The translations under genes were made by a program, and so were the position numbers. Of a DNA stretch of 21,789 nt, positions 1-8,609 are shown piece after piece. Source of the stretch: Patescibacteria group bacterium. GTDB taxonomy: Bacteria > Patescibacteriota > Minisyncoccia > CAIUEV01 > JAHKAQ01. Under the pieces are notes generated by a model that saw only the letters and a program-made list of their open reading frames with translations, searched no databases and had not been told where the DNA came from. The stretch is from positions 1 to 21,789 of the forward strand of contig JAHKAQ010000091.1 in NCBI GenBank assembly GCA_018825765.1, given 5' to 3'. The first letter of the stretch is position 1. Each line of letters begins with the position of its first letter.

Positions 1-285
1 ATTTCAACCGGCAAGAGCTCTCTGGGAAGCGCCCAGGCCCTAAAAAAAGAATGCCAGGCCAATGTTCTGGGAATAATCGCCATTTATTCCCACACACTTC
101 AAGTCGCTGATTCCAATTTTAAAAAACAAGGCCTTGATTGCCGCTTTTTGACTGATTTTGAAACCGTTGTAAAAACCGCGGTTGAAAAAAAATATTTAAA
201 CAAAAACCATCAAAAAAACGTTTTATACTGGCGCGAACAAGGAGCTGAATGGGGCAAAAATATGGGCTTTATAAAAACTATTTAA
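1..285 (+). CDS. pyrE: Orotate phosphoribosyltransferase, C-terminal part (cut by window start)
   Basis: The open frame enters from the window edge and stops with TAA; 94 residues are visible. The first residues read ISTGKSSLGSAQALKK, which matches the end of the PRPP-binding loop of type I phosphoribosyltransferases in PyrE (usually preceded by an acidic pair that lies outside the window). Next comes a hydrophobic strand (NVLGIIAIYSH) and the PyrE-typical LTDFETVV segment. PyrE joins orotate to PRPP to make OMP in the cytoplasm, the fifth step of UMP synthesis. The two carbamoyl-phosphate synthase genes start about 550 bases downstream on the same strand, which supports the pyrimidine assignment. 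The N-terminal half is not visible, so completeness cannot be judged. Confidence 0.82.
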   Translation: MSTGKSSLGSAQALKKECQANVLGIIAIYSHTLQVADSNFKKQGLDCRFLTDFETVVKTAVEKKYLNKNHQKNVLYWREQGAEWGKNMGFIKTI

Positions 286-292
286 TTTTTCT

Positions 293-826
293 ATGCTGAT
301 AGGCGTAATTTCCGATACTCACAATCACCTGGAAAATCTCAAACTCGCGATAAACTACCTGAATAAAATCAAAGTCGCGCTGGTGATTCATTGCGGGGAC
401 TGGACCAGTCCATCGACCCTAAAGCCTGTTTTTAAATTAAAGGCCAAGCTTAAAGGCGTTCTGGGAAACTGCGACACCGCGGTTTCAGTTTACAATCACA
501 AACTGGAATATGAATGGAAGCCCAAAAAAAATAACATCGAACTCTTTGATAAAAAACTGACCGTGGAAGTTGATGGGAAAAAAATCGCCGCCACCCATGG
601 CCATGATCAGGAATTACTTCAAAAATTGATTCAATGCCACAAGTATGATTTAGTTTGCTATGGGCACTTCCATAAGGCAAAAATCATAAAAGACAATCAC
701 ACTCTGGCCGTTAATCCCGGATCCATCGCCGGATTTTACGGCCGCCAGATACGTCTTGAAATAATGCCCACTCTGGCTATCTATGATACGCGAAAATCCA
801 TCGCTGAAATTATAAAATTAAAGTAA
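293..826 (+). CDS. YfcE/MJ0936-type metallophosphoesterase
   Basis: A 177-residue calcineurin-like phosphodiesterase of the small YfcE family, close to the usual family length. All metal-binding blocks are visible in order: D8-x-H10 in SDTH, GD at 35-36, GNCD at 58-61, H102 in THGH, and GHFH at 124-127 followed by NPGS at 141-144. Enzymes of this family hydrolyse phosphodiesters with two bound metal ions; the natural substrate is generally not known. It lies 7 bases after pyrE and 7 bases before carA, so it is probably co-transcribed with the pyrimidine genes, but nothing shows that it acts in that pathway. There is no signal peptide. The ATG is preceded by an AT-rich stretch without a Shine-Dalgarno motif. 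Confidence 0.88.
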   Translation: MLIGVISDTHNHLENLKLAINYLNKIKVALVIHCGDWTSPSTLKPVFKLKAKLKGVLGNCDTAVSVYNHKLEYEWKPKKNNIELFDKKLTVEVDGKKIAATHGHDQELLQKLIQCHKYDLVCYGHFHKAKIIKDNHTLAVNPGSIAGFYGRQIRLEIMPTLAIYDTRKSIAEIIKLK

Positions 827-833
827 AAATTTC

Positions 834-1916
834 ATGCTTCAAGCCAAATTAGTCCTGGAAGATAAAAGTGAATTTCACGGTTTTTCTTTCGGCTTCCCGC
901 GATCCAATCAGGGGGAAGTCGTTTTCAACACCGGCATGACCGGCTATCCTGAAAGCTTAACCGACCCTTCCTACCAGGGGCAAATTCTGGTGGCCACTTA
1001 TCCGCTCATCGGAAACTACGGTATACCTAAGGAAAACAAAAAAAACCATCTTTCCACCGTGTTTGAATCCGATCGAATTCATTTAAACGGGTTTATTGTT
1101 TCTAATTATTCGCGCAAATTCAATCACTGGCGGAAAAAAGAATCACTTTCCCGGTTTTTAAAAACCCAGAAAATCCCAGGCGTCTGCGGCATAGATACCC
1201 GAAGCCTCACTAAAAAACTCCGCCAAAAAGGAGTCTTGCTGGGCCGCGTCCTTATCGGTAAAGACGCTTCTATGCCGGCCCGCGAAGCGGCCAAAAACAT
1301 CATCGACCCCAACACAAGAGATCTGGTAGCGGAAGTCTCCACTAATCAAATAGAAACTTTCGGACAGGGGAAAAAGAAGATCATTTGTCTGGACTGCGGC
1401 ATGAAAAATAATATTATTCACTCTCTTTTAAAATTCGACGTAACCCTGAAAAAAGTTCCTTCAAAGTATGATTTCAGAAAACAATCATTCGACGGTTTGC
1501 TTATTTCCAATGGCCCGGGCGACCCCCAAACCAATAAACAGCTCATAGAAAATATTCGCTGGGCTCTAAAAAAGAAAAAACCAATTTTCGGGATTTGTCT
1601 TGGAAATCAAATTATGGCTCTGGCCGCCGGCGCCAAAACTTACAAGCTAAAATACGGCCATCGCGGTCAAAACCAGCCCTGTCTTGAAATTGGAACCAAC
1701 CGCTGTTATCTGACCAGTCAGAACCACGGTTTTACCGTAAATCCCAAAACCCTGCCCAAACAGTGGAAAGTATGGTTTAAAAACATAAACGACGGCACGG
1801 TTGAGGGTATTTACCATCAATCCAATCGTTTTTTTTCGGTTCAATTTCATCCAGAAGCTTGCCCCGGCCCCCAGGACACAAAATGGCTGTTTAAAAAATT
1901 TATTGATAAATTATAG
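834..1916 (+). CDS. carA: Carbamoyl-phosphate synthase small (glutaminase) subunit
   Basis: 360 residues, slightly shorter than the E. coli protein (about 380). The N-terminal CPSase small-chain domain is complete (EVVFNTGMTGYPESLTDPSY at 28-47). It is followed by a class I glutamine amidotransferase domain with the nucleophile Cys255 in FGICLG and the His339/Glu341 pair in QFHPEA. The subunit releases ammonia from glutamine and channels it to CarB. Two details resemble eukaryotic CAD-type proteins more than E. coli: Asn258 in CLGNQ, where His is usual, and GQNQPC after the GHR motif. carB begins 5 bases downstream, so the two subunits are made from one message. The ATG is the first start in frame after the previous gene; no Shine-Dalgarno is seen. 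Confidence 0.95.
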   Translation: MLQAKLVLEDKSEFHGFSFGFPRSNQGEVVFNTGMTGYPESLTDPSYQGQILVATYPLIGNYGIPKENKKNHLSTVFESDRIHLNGFIVSNYSRKFNHWRKKESLSRFLKTQKIPGVCGIDTRSLTKKLRQKGVLLGRVLIGKDASMPAREAAKNIIDPNTRDLVAEVSTNQIETFGQGKKKIICLDCGMKNNIIHSLLKFDVTLKKVPSKYDFRKQSFDGLLISNGPGDPQTNKQLIENIRWALKKKKPIFGICLGNQIMALAAGAKTYKLKYGHRGQNQPCLEIGTNRCYLTSQNHGFTVNPKTLPKQWKVWFKNINDGTVEGIYHQSNRFFSVQFHPEACPGPQDTKWLFKKFIDKL

Positions 1917-1921
1917 AAACA

Positions 1922-4900
1922 ATGACCAAATCCCCAGCTAACGGCAAATTCCAAAAAATCCTTATCCTTGGCTCCGGCGGACTAAAAATAGGCCAGGCCG
2001 GCGAATTTGATTATTCCGGCAGTCAGGCTATAAAGGCCTTAAAAGAACAGGGAATAAAAACTATTCTTATTAACCCTAACATCGCCACGGTTCAAACAGA
2101 CAAGGGCATGGCTGATAAAATTTACTTCCTGCCTGTTACCACAAAATTCGTCGAGCAGGTTATTGAAAAAGAAAAACCCCAGGGTATTCTGCTTTCATTC
2201 GGCGGCCAAACCGCCTTAAATTGCGGCCTGGCACTTGAAAAAAGGGGAATCCTTAAAAAATTTAACACAAAAATTCTTGGTACCCCGGTCCAGTCTATTA
2301 GAAAAACCGAAGATCGGGATCTTTTTGTCCGGGAATTGCGAAAAATAAAGGTTAAAACCCCGAGAAGCATCGCCGTAAAAAGTAAAAAACAAGCCTATAA
2401 AAAAGTCGGCCGAATCAGCTACCCTTTAATTGTCCGAGCGGCCTACAGCCTTGGCGGCCAGGGATCAGGTTTCGCCAAAAACAAAAAAGAACTTGAACCA
2501 ATTTTAGAAAAAGCTTTTAGCTATTCGCGCCAGGTTCTCCTGGAAGAATCATTGAAAGGATGGAAAGAAATAGAATACGAGGTAGTTCGCGACAAGTTTG
2601 ATAATTGCGTGACAGTCTGTAATATGGAAAATTTTGATCCCCTGGGTATTCATACCGGCGAATCTATCGTAGTCGCTCCCAGTCAAACCCTGGACAACCG
2701 CGAATATCATTTTTTACGCAGTTTGTCTATTAAAATAATCCGTCAGTTAAAAATCGTCGGCGAATGTAATATTCAATTCGCCCTGAATCCCAAAACCCTG
2801 GATTACCGGGTGATTGAAGTAAATGCCCGCTTAAGCCGCTCGTCCGCTCTGGCCTCCAAGGCCACTGGCTATCCGCTGGCTTATGTGGCGGCTAAACTCG
2901 CTCTTGGCCACAAGCTTTACGAAATAAAAAACGCCATTACTAAAAAAACCACCGCCTGTTTTGAACCAGCTCTTGATTATCTAGTTTTAAAATTTCCGCG
3001 TTGGGATCTAAATAAATTCAGGAAAGTGTCTGAAGAAATCGGCTCAGAAATGAAAAGCGTGGGAGAAGTCATGGCCATTGGCCGGAGCTTCGAAGAAGTG
3101 ATTCAAAAAGCCATTCGCATGCTCCAGACCGGTTCCTATGGTTTTACCGATTGGAGTTTTGAATTCAAAGACCTTGAAAAAGAAATCAAAAACCCCACTC
3201 CGCGCCGGATTTTTGCCATTGCCGCCGCCCTGGAAAATGGCTGGAGTCCGGAAAAAATCGCAAAAATCAGCCAAATCGATCTTTGGTTCCTGCATAAACT
3301 CAAAAATATTTCAAATTTAAGGCACAGTATAAAAAATCTTTCCCGCTATATTTTAACCCGGGAAACAAGCACTCCGGCTAATTATCCGCATAAAGAAAAA
3401 AGCTTTAGCGGAAAGTTAAAAACCATTTTTCAGATAAAAAAAATAAAAAACCCGGCTAAAATAAAATCAATAATCAGAAAAGCTAAACAGCTTGGTTTTT
3501 CTGACGCTCAAATCGGCTGGCACCTGAACGTTAACGAAAAAGAAATAAGAAAATTAAGAAAAAAACTAAAAATCACGCCCGTGGTTAAACAGATTGATAC
3601 CCTGGCCGCTGAATTTCCGGCCCAGACAAATTACCTTTATCTAACCTACAATGGCACTGAGCATGATATTGGTTTTGAAAAAAATAAAAATACGGTCGTT
3701 GTTTTAGGCAGCGGCCCTTACTGCATCGGTTCCTCGGTTGAATTTGACTGGTGCTGCGTTAATGCCGGCCGGGAGCTTCAAAAAAATGGCGCAAAAACTA
3801 TTATGGTAAACTATAACCCGGAAACCGTCTCCACAGATTACGATGAATGCGATCGCCTGTATTTCGAAGAATTAAGCGAAGAAAGAGTGCTGGATATTTG
3901 CGAGCTGGAAAACCCTCGCGGAGTGGTGGTTTCAATGGGCGGACAGATTCCCAATAACCTGGCTTTAGCCCTTCATCTTCAGGGCGTAAAAATACTGGGC
4001 ACCAGCCCTAAAAACATTGACCGGGCTGAAGACCGTTATCAATTCTCCAGTCTGCTTGACCAGCTTAAAATATCACAGCCTAAGTGGAAGGAATTATCAA
4101 GTATTAAAAACGCGCTTAATTTTGCCAATTCAGTGGGTTATCCAGTGTTGGTCCGGCCGTCTTACGTGCTTTCCGGCATGGCCATGAGTGTCGCCTATAA
4201 CAAAAATCACCTCATAAATTATCTCAATAAAGCTACCCAAATATCACCTGATCGCCCGGTAGTCATCTCAAAGTTTGAATTAGGCGCCAAAGAAATTGAA
4301 ATTGACGCCGTGGCCAAAAATGGCAAAGTAATCATCTACGCCATTTCCGAGCACGTGGAAAACGCCGGCGTTCACAGCGGCGACGCCACTATTATCCTTC
4401 CTCCGCAAAAACTCTATCTCTATACTATTCGCCGTTTAAAAAAAATTACCAAAGATATTGCCCGCGGCTTAAATATTACCGGCCCGTTTAATCTTCAGTT
4501 TCTGGCCAAAGCCAATGACATAAAAGTAATCGAGTGCAACCTTCGCGCCAGCCGCTCCTTTCCTTTTTCTTCAAAGGTTACCGGCTTTAATTTCGCCAAA
4601 ATCGCCACTCAGGCTATGATTTCAGATCCCGCGGAAAAAAAATTCAACACCCTGGATCTTGGCTACGTGGGAGTAAAAGCTCCGCAGTTTTCCTTTGGCC
4701 GCCTTAAAGGAGCTGATCCAGTGCTGGGAGTGGAAATGAGATCCACCGGAGAAGTAGCCACGCTTGGCGATTCCCTGGAAGAAGCTTTCCTGAAATCGCT
4801 TATCGCGGTTAATTTCCGCTTGCCGCGCAAAAATATTTTTCTCTCCATCGGCCCGCTGGAAGCCAAGGTTGAGTTTATTTCTTACGCCAAAAAGCTTGCG

Positions 4901-5236
4901 GCCCTGGGATTTAAGCTGTATGCTACTCAAATAAGCGCCTGCTTTTTCAATAAAAGAGGCATAAGTGTTATTCCTGTTAAATTAAAGCCTTTTTCACATA
5001 AAAAAAATAATCACATTTTTGAATTTTCCGGTAAAAAAATTCAACTTGTCATTAACATTCCAAATAATCTTGAAACCCTGGGATTTAGCAGGGGATACCG
5101 CATTAGAAGATCAGCCATTGACAGTAATATCCCCTTAATTAACAACCTCCAGGTTGCCAAGCTTTTTATAGATTCTCTGGAAAGCAAGGTTGAATTATTA
5201 GCCAAGCCCTGGAATAAATATGTTAAATATCAATAA
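1922..5236 (+). CDS. carB: Carbamoyl-phosphate synthase large subunit
   Basis: 1104 residues, near the usual 1070-1100. The protein has the duplicated ATP-grasp arrangement: a carboxyphosphate half (about 1-400), an oligomerisation region (to about 560), a carbamoyl-phosphate half (from about 570) and a C-terminal MGS-like regulatory domain (from about 973). The sequence is of the CAD/Bacteroidetes type: LGSGGLKIGQAGEFDYSGSQ near the N-terminus instead of the GAGPIVIGQACEFDYSG form of E. coli, and LTYNGTEHD then GSSVEFDWCCVN at the start of the second half. It uses bicarbonate, ammonia from CarA and two ATP to make carbamoyl phosphate. Both ATP-grasp halves look intact, and the MGS domain suggests allosteric control by nucleotides, but I cannot tell by which. 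The deaminase gene follows after 11 bases. Confidence 0.95.
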   Translation: MTKSPANGKFQKILILGSGGLKIGQAGEFDYSGSQAIKALKEQGIKTILINPNIATVQTDKGMADKIYFLPVTTKFVEQVIEKEKPQGILLSFGGQTALNCGLALEKRGILKKFNTKILGTPVQSIRKTEDRDLFVRELRKIKVKTPRSIAVKSKKQAYKKVGRISYPLIVRAAYSLGGQGSGFAKNKKELEPILEKAFSYSRQVLLEESLKGWKEIEYEVVRDKFDNCVTVCNMENFDPLGIHTGESIVVAPSQTLDNREYHFLRSLSIKIIRQLKIVGECNIQFALNPKTLDYRVIEVNARLSRSSALASKATGYPLAYVAAKLALGHKLYEIKNAITKKTTACFEPALDYLVLKFPRWDLNKFRKVSEEIGSEMKSVGEVMAIGRSFEEVIQKAIRMLQTGSYGFTDWSFEFKDLEKEIKNPTPRRIFAIAAALENGWSPEKIAKISQIDLWFLHKLKNISNLRHSIKNLSRYILTRETSTPANYPHKEKSFSGKLKTIFQIKKIKNPAKIKSIIRKAKQLGFSDAQIGWHLNVNEKEIRKLRKKLKITPVVKQIDTLAAEFPAQTNYLYLTYNGTEHDIGFEKNKNTVVVLGSGPYCIGSSVEFDWCCVNAGRELQKNGAKTIMVNYNPETVSTDYDECDRLYFEELSEERVLDICELENPRGVVVSMGGQIPNNLALALHLQGVKILGTSPKNIDRAEDRYQFSSLLDQLKISQPKWKELSSIKNALNFANSVGYPVLVRPSYVLSGMAMSVAYNKNHLINYLNKATQISPDRPVVISKFELGAKEIEIDAVAKNGKVIIYAISEHVENAGVHSGDATIILPPQKLYLYTIRRLKKITKDIARGLNITGPFNLQFLAKANDIKVIECNLRASRSFPFSSKVTGFNFAKIATQAMISDPAEKKFNTLDLGYVGVKAPQFSFGRLKGADPVLGVEMRSTGEVATLGDSLEEAFLKSLIAVNFRLPRKNIFLSIGPLEAKVEFISYAKKLAALGFKLYATQISACFFNKRGISVIPVKLKPFSHKKNNHIFEFSGKKIQLVINIPNNLETLGFSRGYRIRRSAIDSNIPLINNLQVAKLFIDSLESKVELLAKPWNKYVKYQ

Positions 5237-5247
5237 GTTCACTTTCC

Positions 5248-6354
5248 ATGTTTGTCCGCGCAAAAAAAAATTTCCATAAATTTTCCCAAAATATTTTAAA
5301 AGAAGATTTAACAGATCTTCACATTCATATTGGAGGCGCCATGAGCCCGCATACTCTTTGGGAAATCGCTCACAGTCAGGGCATTAAACTCCCGGTTAAA
5401 GATTACTGGGAGTTTTGCGATTTTCTTCGCGGCATAAAAAACATGAAAGACCTTCACCGGGTCTATGAATACACGGAAAAAATCCAAAGCAGCCCCAAAG
5501 CCATGGAGCGCGGCATCTATAACGTTATCTCCAAGGAATACCGGTCCTCTAATGTTTCCCAAATTGAATTAAGATTCGTTCCCATGTTCCGCACCCGCGG
5601 CGGAGAAATTGACATGGATCATATAATTCACGCGGCTATCCGGGGGATGGAGCGGGCCATGCTAGATTATAACCTGAAAGCCGGCTTAATCTTCTGTCTA
5701 GACAGAAGATTAAGCTTTGATCTTAATAAGATCATTATTGAGAAAGCCATTAAATATAGAAACAGGGGAGTGGTTGGCGTGGATATTACCGGCCCGGAGA
5801 TCCTGGACTACAAAAGTAAAAAAGAATATCAGGAATACGAAAAACGCTTTAAAGAAAACGTGGGCGTGAAAATTTCAGACCCTAAATACCTGAATTTTGA
5901 AAACAGTGAATATTTTAATCAGTATGTTAAGCTTTTTAAAAAAGCCCGCCTTAAAGGCCTTGGAATAACGGTTCATACCGGAGAAAGAAGGGAAAGCCGG
6001 GGAGAAAGCTTAATAAAAGTGATTCAGGCCATAAAACCCCAGCGAATCGGCCACGGCGTGCGGGCCGCTTTTAATAAAAAAGCCCTGGAACTTTTAAGAA
6101 AACATAAAATAGTGCTTGAGATTTGTCCCACCATGAACATTACCACCAAAACCGTAAGCGGCTGGAAAGAAATGAAAAAAATTCTCCACATCTTTTTAAA
6201 AAATGACATTAAATTCACCATAAACACCGACGGCCCCTACCTTGCGTTCACCGGTCTGGCTCGTGAATTTCGCCTGCTTTGGGAGAAGAAAATTTTAACC
6301 AAGCAACAGCTAAAACAGTGCCTAAGAAACGCTAAACGCGCCAGCTTTATTTAA
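5248..6354 (+). CDS. Adenosine deaminase-family amidohydrolase
   Basis: A 368-residue metal-dependent deaminase. Visible active-site blocks are H25-x-H27 followed by GG, HTGE at 243-246 (HAGE in typical ADA), GHG at 268-270 and NTDGP at 326-330. In classical adenosine deaminase the last motif is DDP: the first Asp binds zinc and the second contacts the purine. Here the second Asp is Gly329, so the base contact may differ and the substrate should not be assumed to be adenosine. The following gene is IMP dehydrogenase, so a role in purine interconversion (adenosine to inosine, or possibly a nucleotide-level deamination) fits the context. No signal peptide. The coding sequence contains a 32-bp perfect palindrome at 5684-5715. 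Confidence 0.8.
   Translation: MFVRAKKNFHKFSQNILKEDLTDLHIHIGGAMSPHTLWEIAHSQGIKLPVKDYWEFCDFLRGIKNMKDLHRVYEYTEKIQSSPKAMERGIYNVISKEYRSSNVSQIELRFVPMFRTRGGEIDMDHIIHAAIRGMERAMLDYNLKAGLIFCLDRRLSFDLNKIIIEKAIKYRNRGVVGVDITGPEILDYKSKKEYQEYEKRFKENVGVKISDPKYLNFENSEYFNQYVKLFKKARLKGLGITVHTGERRESRGESLIKVIQAIKPQRIGHGVRAAFNKKALELLRKHKIVLEICPTMNITTKTVSGWKEMKKILHIFLKNDIKFTINTDGPYLAFTGLAREFRLLWEKKILTKQQLKQCLRNAKRASFI
5684..5715. repeat. 32-bp perfect palindrome inside the deaminase gene
   Basis: The left half GCTTAATCTTCTGTCT is followed without any spacer by its exact reverse complement; all 16 base pairs match and the centre is TCTAGA. Immediately downstream (5719-5733) is a second hairpin, GATCTT-aat-AAGATC. 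The palindrome encodes residues 146-156 (around LIFCLDRRLS), a segment that looks normal for the family, so it lies within real coding sequence. Confidence 0.95.
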
Positions 6355-6369
6355 AAAATATTTCAATAA

Positions 6370-7455
6370 ATGTCTAAAAAAATAATCAGCCAAGCCCTGA
6401 CTTTTGACGATGTTTCCTTAAAGCCGGGTATTTCCCGGGTTCCGGCCCATGAAGTCAGCACGAAAACTAATCTTACTAAAAAAATTCAGTTAAAAATACC
6501 GCTCATCAGCGCGGCCATGGACACGGTCACTGAATCCAACATGGCCGTTGAAATGGCGAAATTAGGCGGCCTGGGTATTATTCATCGCAATCTTAGCCCC
6601 AAAGAACAGGTCCGGGAAGTAAAAAAAGTAAAAGCAAAAAAACTTTTAGTTGGCGCGGCCATAGGCACCAGCGGCGATTTTTTAAAAAGGACCCGAATGC
6701 TTGTTCAGGCCGGCGTGGATGTTGTCTCTATTGATTTAGCTCACGGCTCCACCCGATGGGCCAAAGAGGCTATAGAAAAAATAAAAAAACAGTTTGAAAA
6801 TATAGAACTCATCGCTGGTAATGTCGCAAGCTATGAAGGAGCCAGATTCCTGGCCCGGGCCGGCGCTGACGCCATAAAAGTCGGCCTTGGCGGCGGCTCT
6901 ATCTGCACCACCCGCTTAATTACCGGCGTAGGCGTTCCCAATATCACCGCCATTTTTGAAGTCCAGCGCGCCTTGTCCGGCTCTGACATTCCGATTATTA
7001 TTGACGGCGGAATCCGCTACTCCGGCGACCTGATAAAAGCGATCGCGGCCGGAGCCTCCTGCGGCATGTGCGGCAGTCTTTTAGCCGGCACTCTTGAAAC
7101 CCCGGGGAAAATAAAAGAAAGAAACGGCCGAAGATTCAAGCTGTATCGCGGCATGAGCGTCAAAGAAGCCATGAATCATCGCACTCAAGACCGTTATTAT
7201 CTTAAAAAGGAAAATAAAGCCCACACCTCGCAGGGCGTATCAGGCTTTATCCCGTATAAAGGCAAAGTGAAAAGAATAATTGAAGTTTTCACGGGCGGCG
7301 TAAGAGCCGGTCTGGAGAACGTTGGCGCCAAAAATTTTAAAGAGCTTCAGGAAAAAGCCGAATTTTACCAGGTTTCAAACGCCGGCTCGCGCGAAGGCCA
7401 CGCTCATGATATTCAGATAATAAAAAACGAGATAAATTATTCCAGAACCCCTTAA
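6370..7455 (+). CDS. guaB: IMP dehydrogenase lacking the CBS-domain pair
   Basis: 361 residues, against about 490 for typical bacterial GuaB. The TIM barrel runs directly from NLSPKEQVREVKKVK (to about 88) into LLVGAAIGTSGD (about 92), exactly where the two CBS domains are normally inserted; they are missing. The catalytic loop is GGGSICTT with Cys179, followed by IIDGGIRYSGD (210-220), the flap with DRY at 274-276, SGFIPYKG, and a C-terminal SREGHAHD. These flap and C-terminal features favour IMP dehydrogenase over GMP reductase, which also lacks CBS domains. The enzyme oxidises IMP to XMP with NAD+, the committed step to GMP. It starts 15 bases after the deaminase and ends the + strand operon, meeting the next gene tail to tail with only 2 bases between stops. 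Confidence 0.88.
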   Translation: MSKKIISQALTFDDVSLKPGISRVPAHEVSTKTNLTKKIQLKIPLISAAMDTVTESNMAVEMAKLGGLGIIHRNLSPKEQVREVKKVKAKKLLVGAAIGTSGDFLKRTRMLVQAGVDVVSIDLAHGSTRWAKEAIEKIKKQFENIELIAGNVASYEGARFLARAGADAIKVGLGGGSICTTRLITGVGVPNITAIFEVQRALSGSDIPIIIDGGIRYSGDLIKAIAAGASCGMCGSLLAGTLETPGKIKERNGRRFKLYRGMSVKEAMNHRTQDRYYLKKENKAHTSQGVSGFIPYKGKVKRIIEVFTGGVRAGLENVGAKNFKELQEKAEFYQVSNAGSREGHAHDIQIIKNEINYSRTP

Positions 7456-7457
7456 AT

Positions 7458-7856
7458 CTAAAGACCCGGCCCTTTTTCTCCAAATTTTTCTGTTTTTGTA
7501 AAAAATTCTAAATCATCTTTTGTTTTTCTTTGCGCTCCAATCTCAAAAAAGTCCACTTCTGCCTGGTCCTTTTTTAATTTATCCGAAATATTTATTTTCC
7601 CCTGGGAATAATTTTCCCATAACTCGTTTATAATGTATTTCGCGCCAAAAATCCCCAAACCCAATACCAGGGAAAATTCATTAGCGATACCGGTAATATT
7701 GCAAATAATATAACCCATACCCGCGCCAATAGCCCAGGAAGCTCCATAATAAATAAACCCTGCCTTTCCAGGCTCTTCTTTGTTAAAAAGCGGAGTGCTG
7801 ATAAAATTTAAAACCAGGGCGCTGATTATAACCAACAATACATATTCAATTCCCAT
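7458..7856 (-). CDS. Small three-helix membrane protein, holin-like (uncertain)
   Basis: 132 residues that I do not recognise as a named family. Hydrophobic segments are visible at about 4-22, 33-54 and 60-76, followed by a hydrophilic, charged tail of about 55 residues (NISDKLKKDQAEVDFFEIG and on). The gene lies 39 bases downstream of the amidase on the same strand, so the two probably share one message. Size, topology and the neighbouring cell-wall hydrolase are what one expects of a phage holin next to an endolysin, and the glycine-rich third helix (SLVLGLGIFGAKY) would suit such a protein. This is inference from context; it could equally be an unrelated membrane protein. No Shine-Dalgarno is seen before the ATG. 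Confidence 0.6.
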   Translation of the reverse strand: MGIEYVLLVIISALVLNFISTPLFNKEEPGKAGFIYYGASWAIGAGMGYIICNITGIANEFSLVLGLGIFGAKYIINELWENYSQGKINISDKLKKDQAEVDFFEIGAQRKTKDDLEFFTKTEKFGEKGPGL

Positions 7857-7895
7857 GTTTTTTAAAAATTATTAAAATTATATTAAAATTGGTAA

Positions 7896-8591
7896 TTACT
7901 TATTTTCCAGCATCCTGTCCTTAAACTCATCCGTGCCAATGAGCCTTTTGGTGATTTGAGCTATATCCAGGTCTGAATGTTTGTAATAATCAAGCTCGGA
8001 AAGATTAGGATTGCGGTTCAGTAAACCCCGAAAAATCTTTTTTACTAAAAGTTCAGACAAATCAAACTTCATTTCGATCCTTTCTTTCTGCCTTGAATTA
8101 ATCTCACTGCCCAATCTTCGAAATATTTCATCCCAGTTAAAATCACTCCCTGGATCGCCGGGGTTTCTTTTCGGGTCCAGGAAAGAATGGCTCACGATAT
8201 GCCTGGCATCGGCCGGTATTTCCAGGTTCTTTATAATAAACTTCAAAAGATCTATTAGCTCGTCCAGCTGATTTTGAAAAGCCAACCCCTCGTTTTCTCC
8301 GGCCTCAAGCGCCACTCCAACCGAGCAAAAGTTCGGATTAGGCCGAAAAAAATCCGCCACGTCCGGATTGGTGATCCAGCCCGCGTGCCAGGAAGTGTCG
8401 CTTAGTTTTACCAGTTGAAAAACTCTTGCTTTCTTGTTTATCACAAAATGAAAGGATTCCTTGCAGGCCGGATTAAAGCAATCGTTTATGATTTCGTCAA
8501 AATTTTTTCTCACCCTATGCAAAACAATCGCCTGAATTTTCTTTTTTCTTCCCGGAGTAAAATTTGGTGATCTAAAAAATGGGTAATTCAT
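7896..8591 (-). CDS. N-acetylmuramoyl-L-alanine amidase (amidase_2 type) with DUF4214-like tail
   Basis: 231 residues. Residues about 18-155 form a type 2 amidase domain: IVLHRV with presumed zinc ligand His25, SFHFVINKKARVFQLV, the TSWHAG motif at 66-71, SVGVALEAG with Glu96, and a final pair His135 (VSHSFLDP) and Asp146 (GDPG). Such enzymes cut the amide bond between N-acetylmuramic acid and L-alanine of peptidoglycan. The tail (about 175-228: LVKKIFRGLLNRNPNLSELDYY, ending TDEFKDRM) resembles one DUF4214/linker-type repeat found on some extracellular proteins; this is pattern recognition only. There is no signal peptide, so export would need a partner, possibly the membrane protein encoded just downstream. 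A minus-strand promoter lies just upstream. Confidence 0.85.
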   Translation of the reverse strand: MNYPFFRSPNFTPGRKKKIQAIVLHRVRKNFDEIINDCFNPACKESFHFVINKKARVFQLVKLSDTSWHAGWITNPDVADFFRPNPNFCSVGVALEAGENEGLAFQNQLDELIDLLKFIIKNLEIPADARHIVSHSFLDPKRNPGDPGSDFNWDEIFRRLGSEINSRQKERIEMKFDLSELLVKKIFRGLLNRNPNLSELDYYKHSDLDIAQITKRLIGTDEFKDRMLENK

Positions 8592-8609
8592 TTGTCAAAT
8601 TAACCGATG

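Noticed and set aside
6370..7455. GMP reductase for the CBS-less barrel enzyme
   Set aside because: The DGGIRYSGD block, the flap with DRY and the C-terminal SREGHAHD segment match IMP dehydrogenase and not GuaC.
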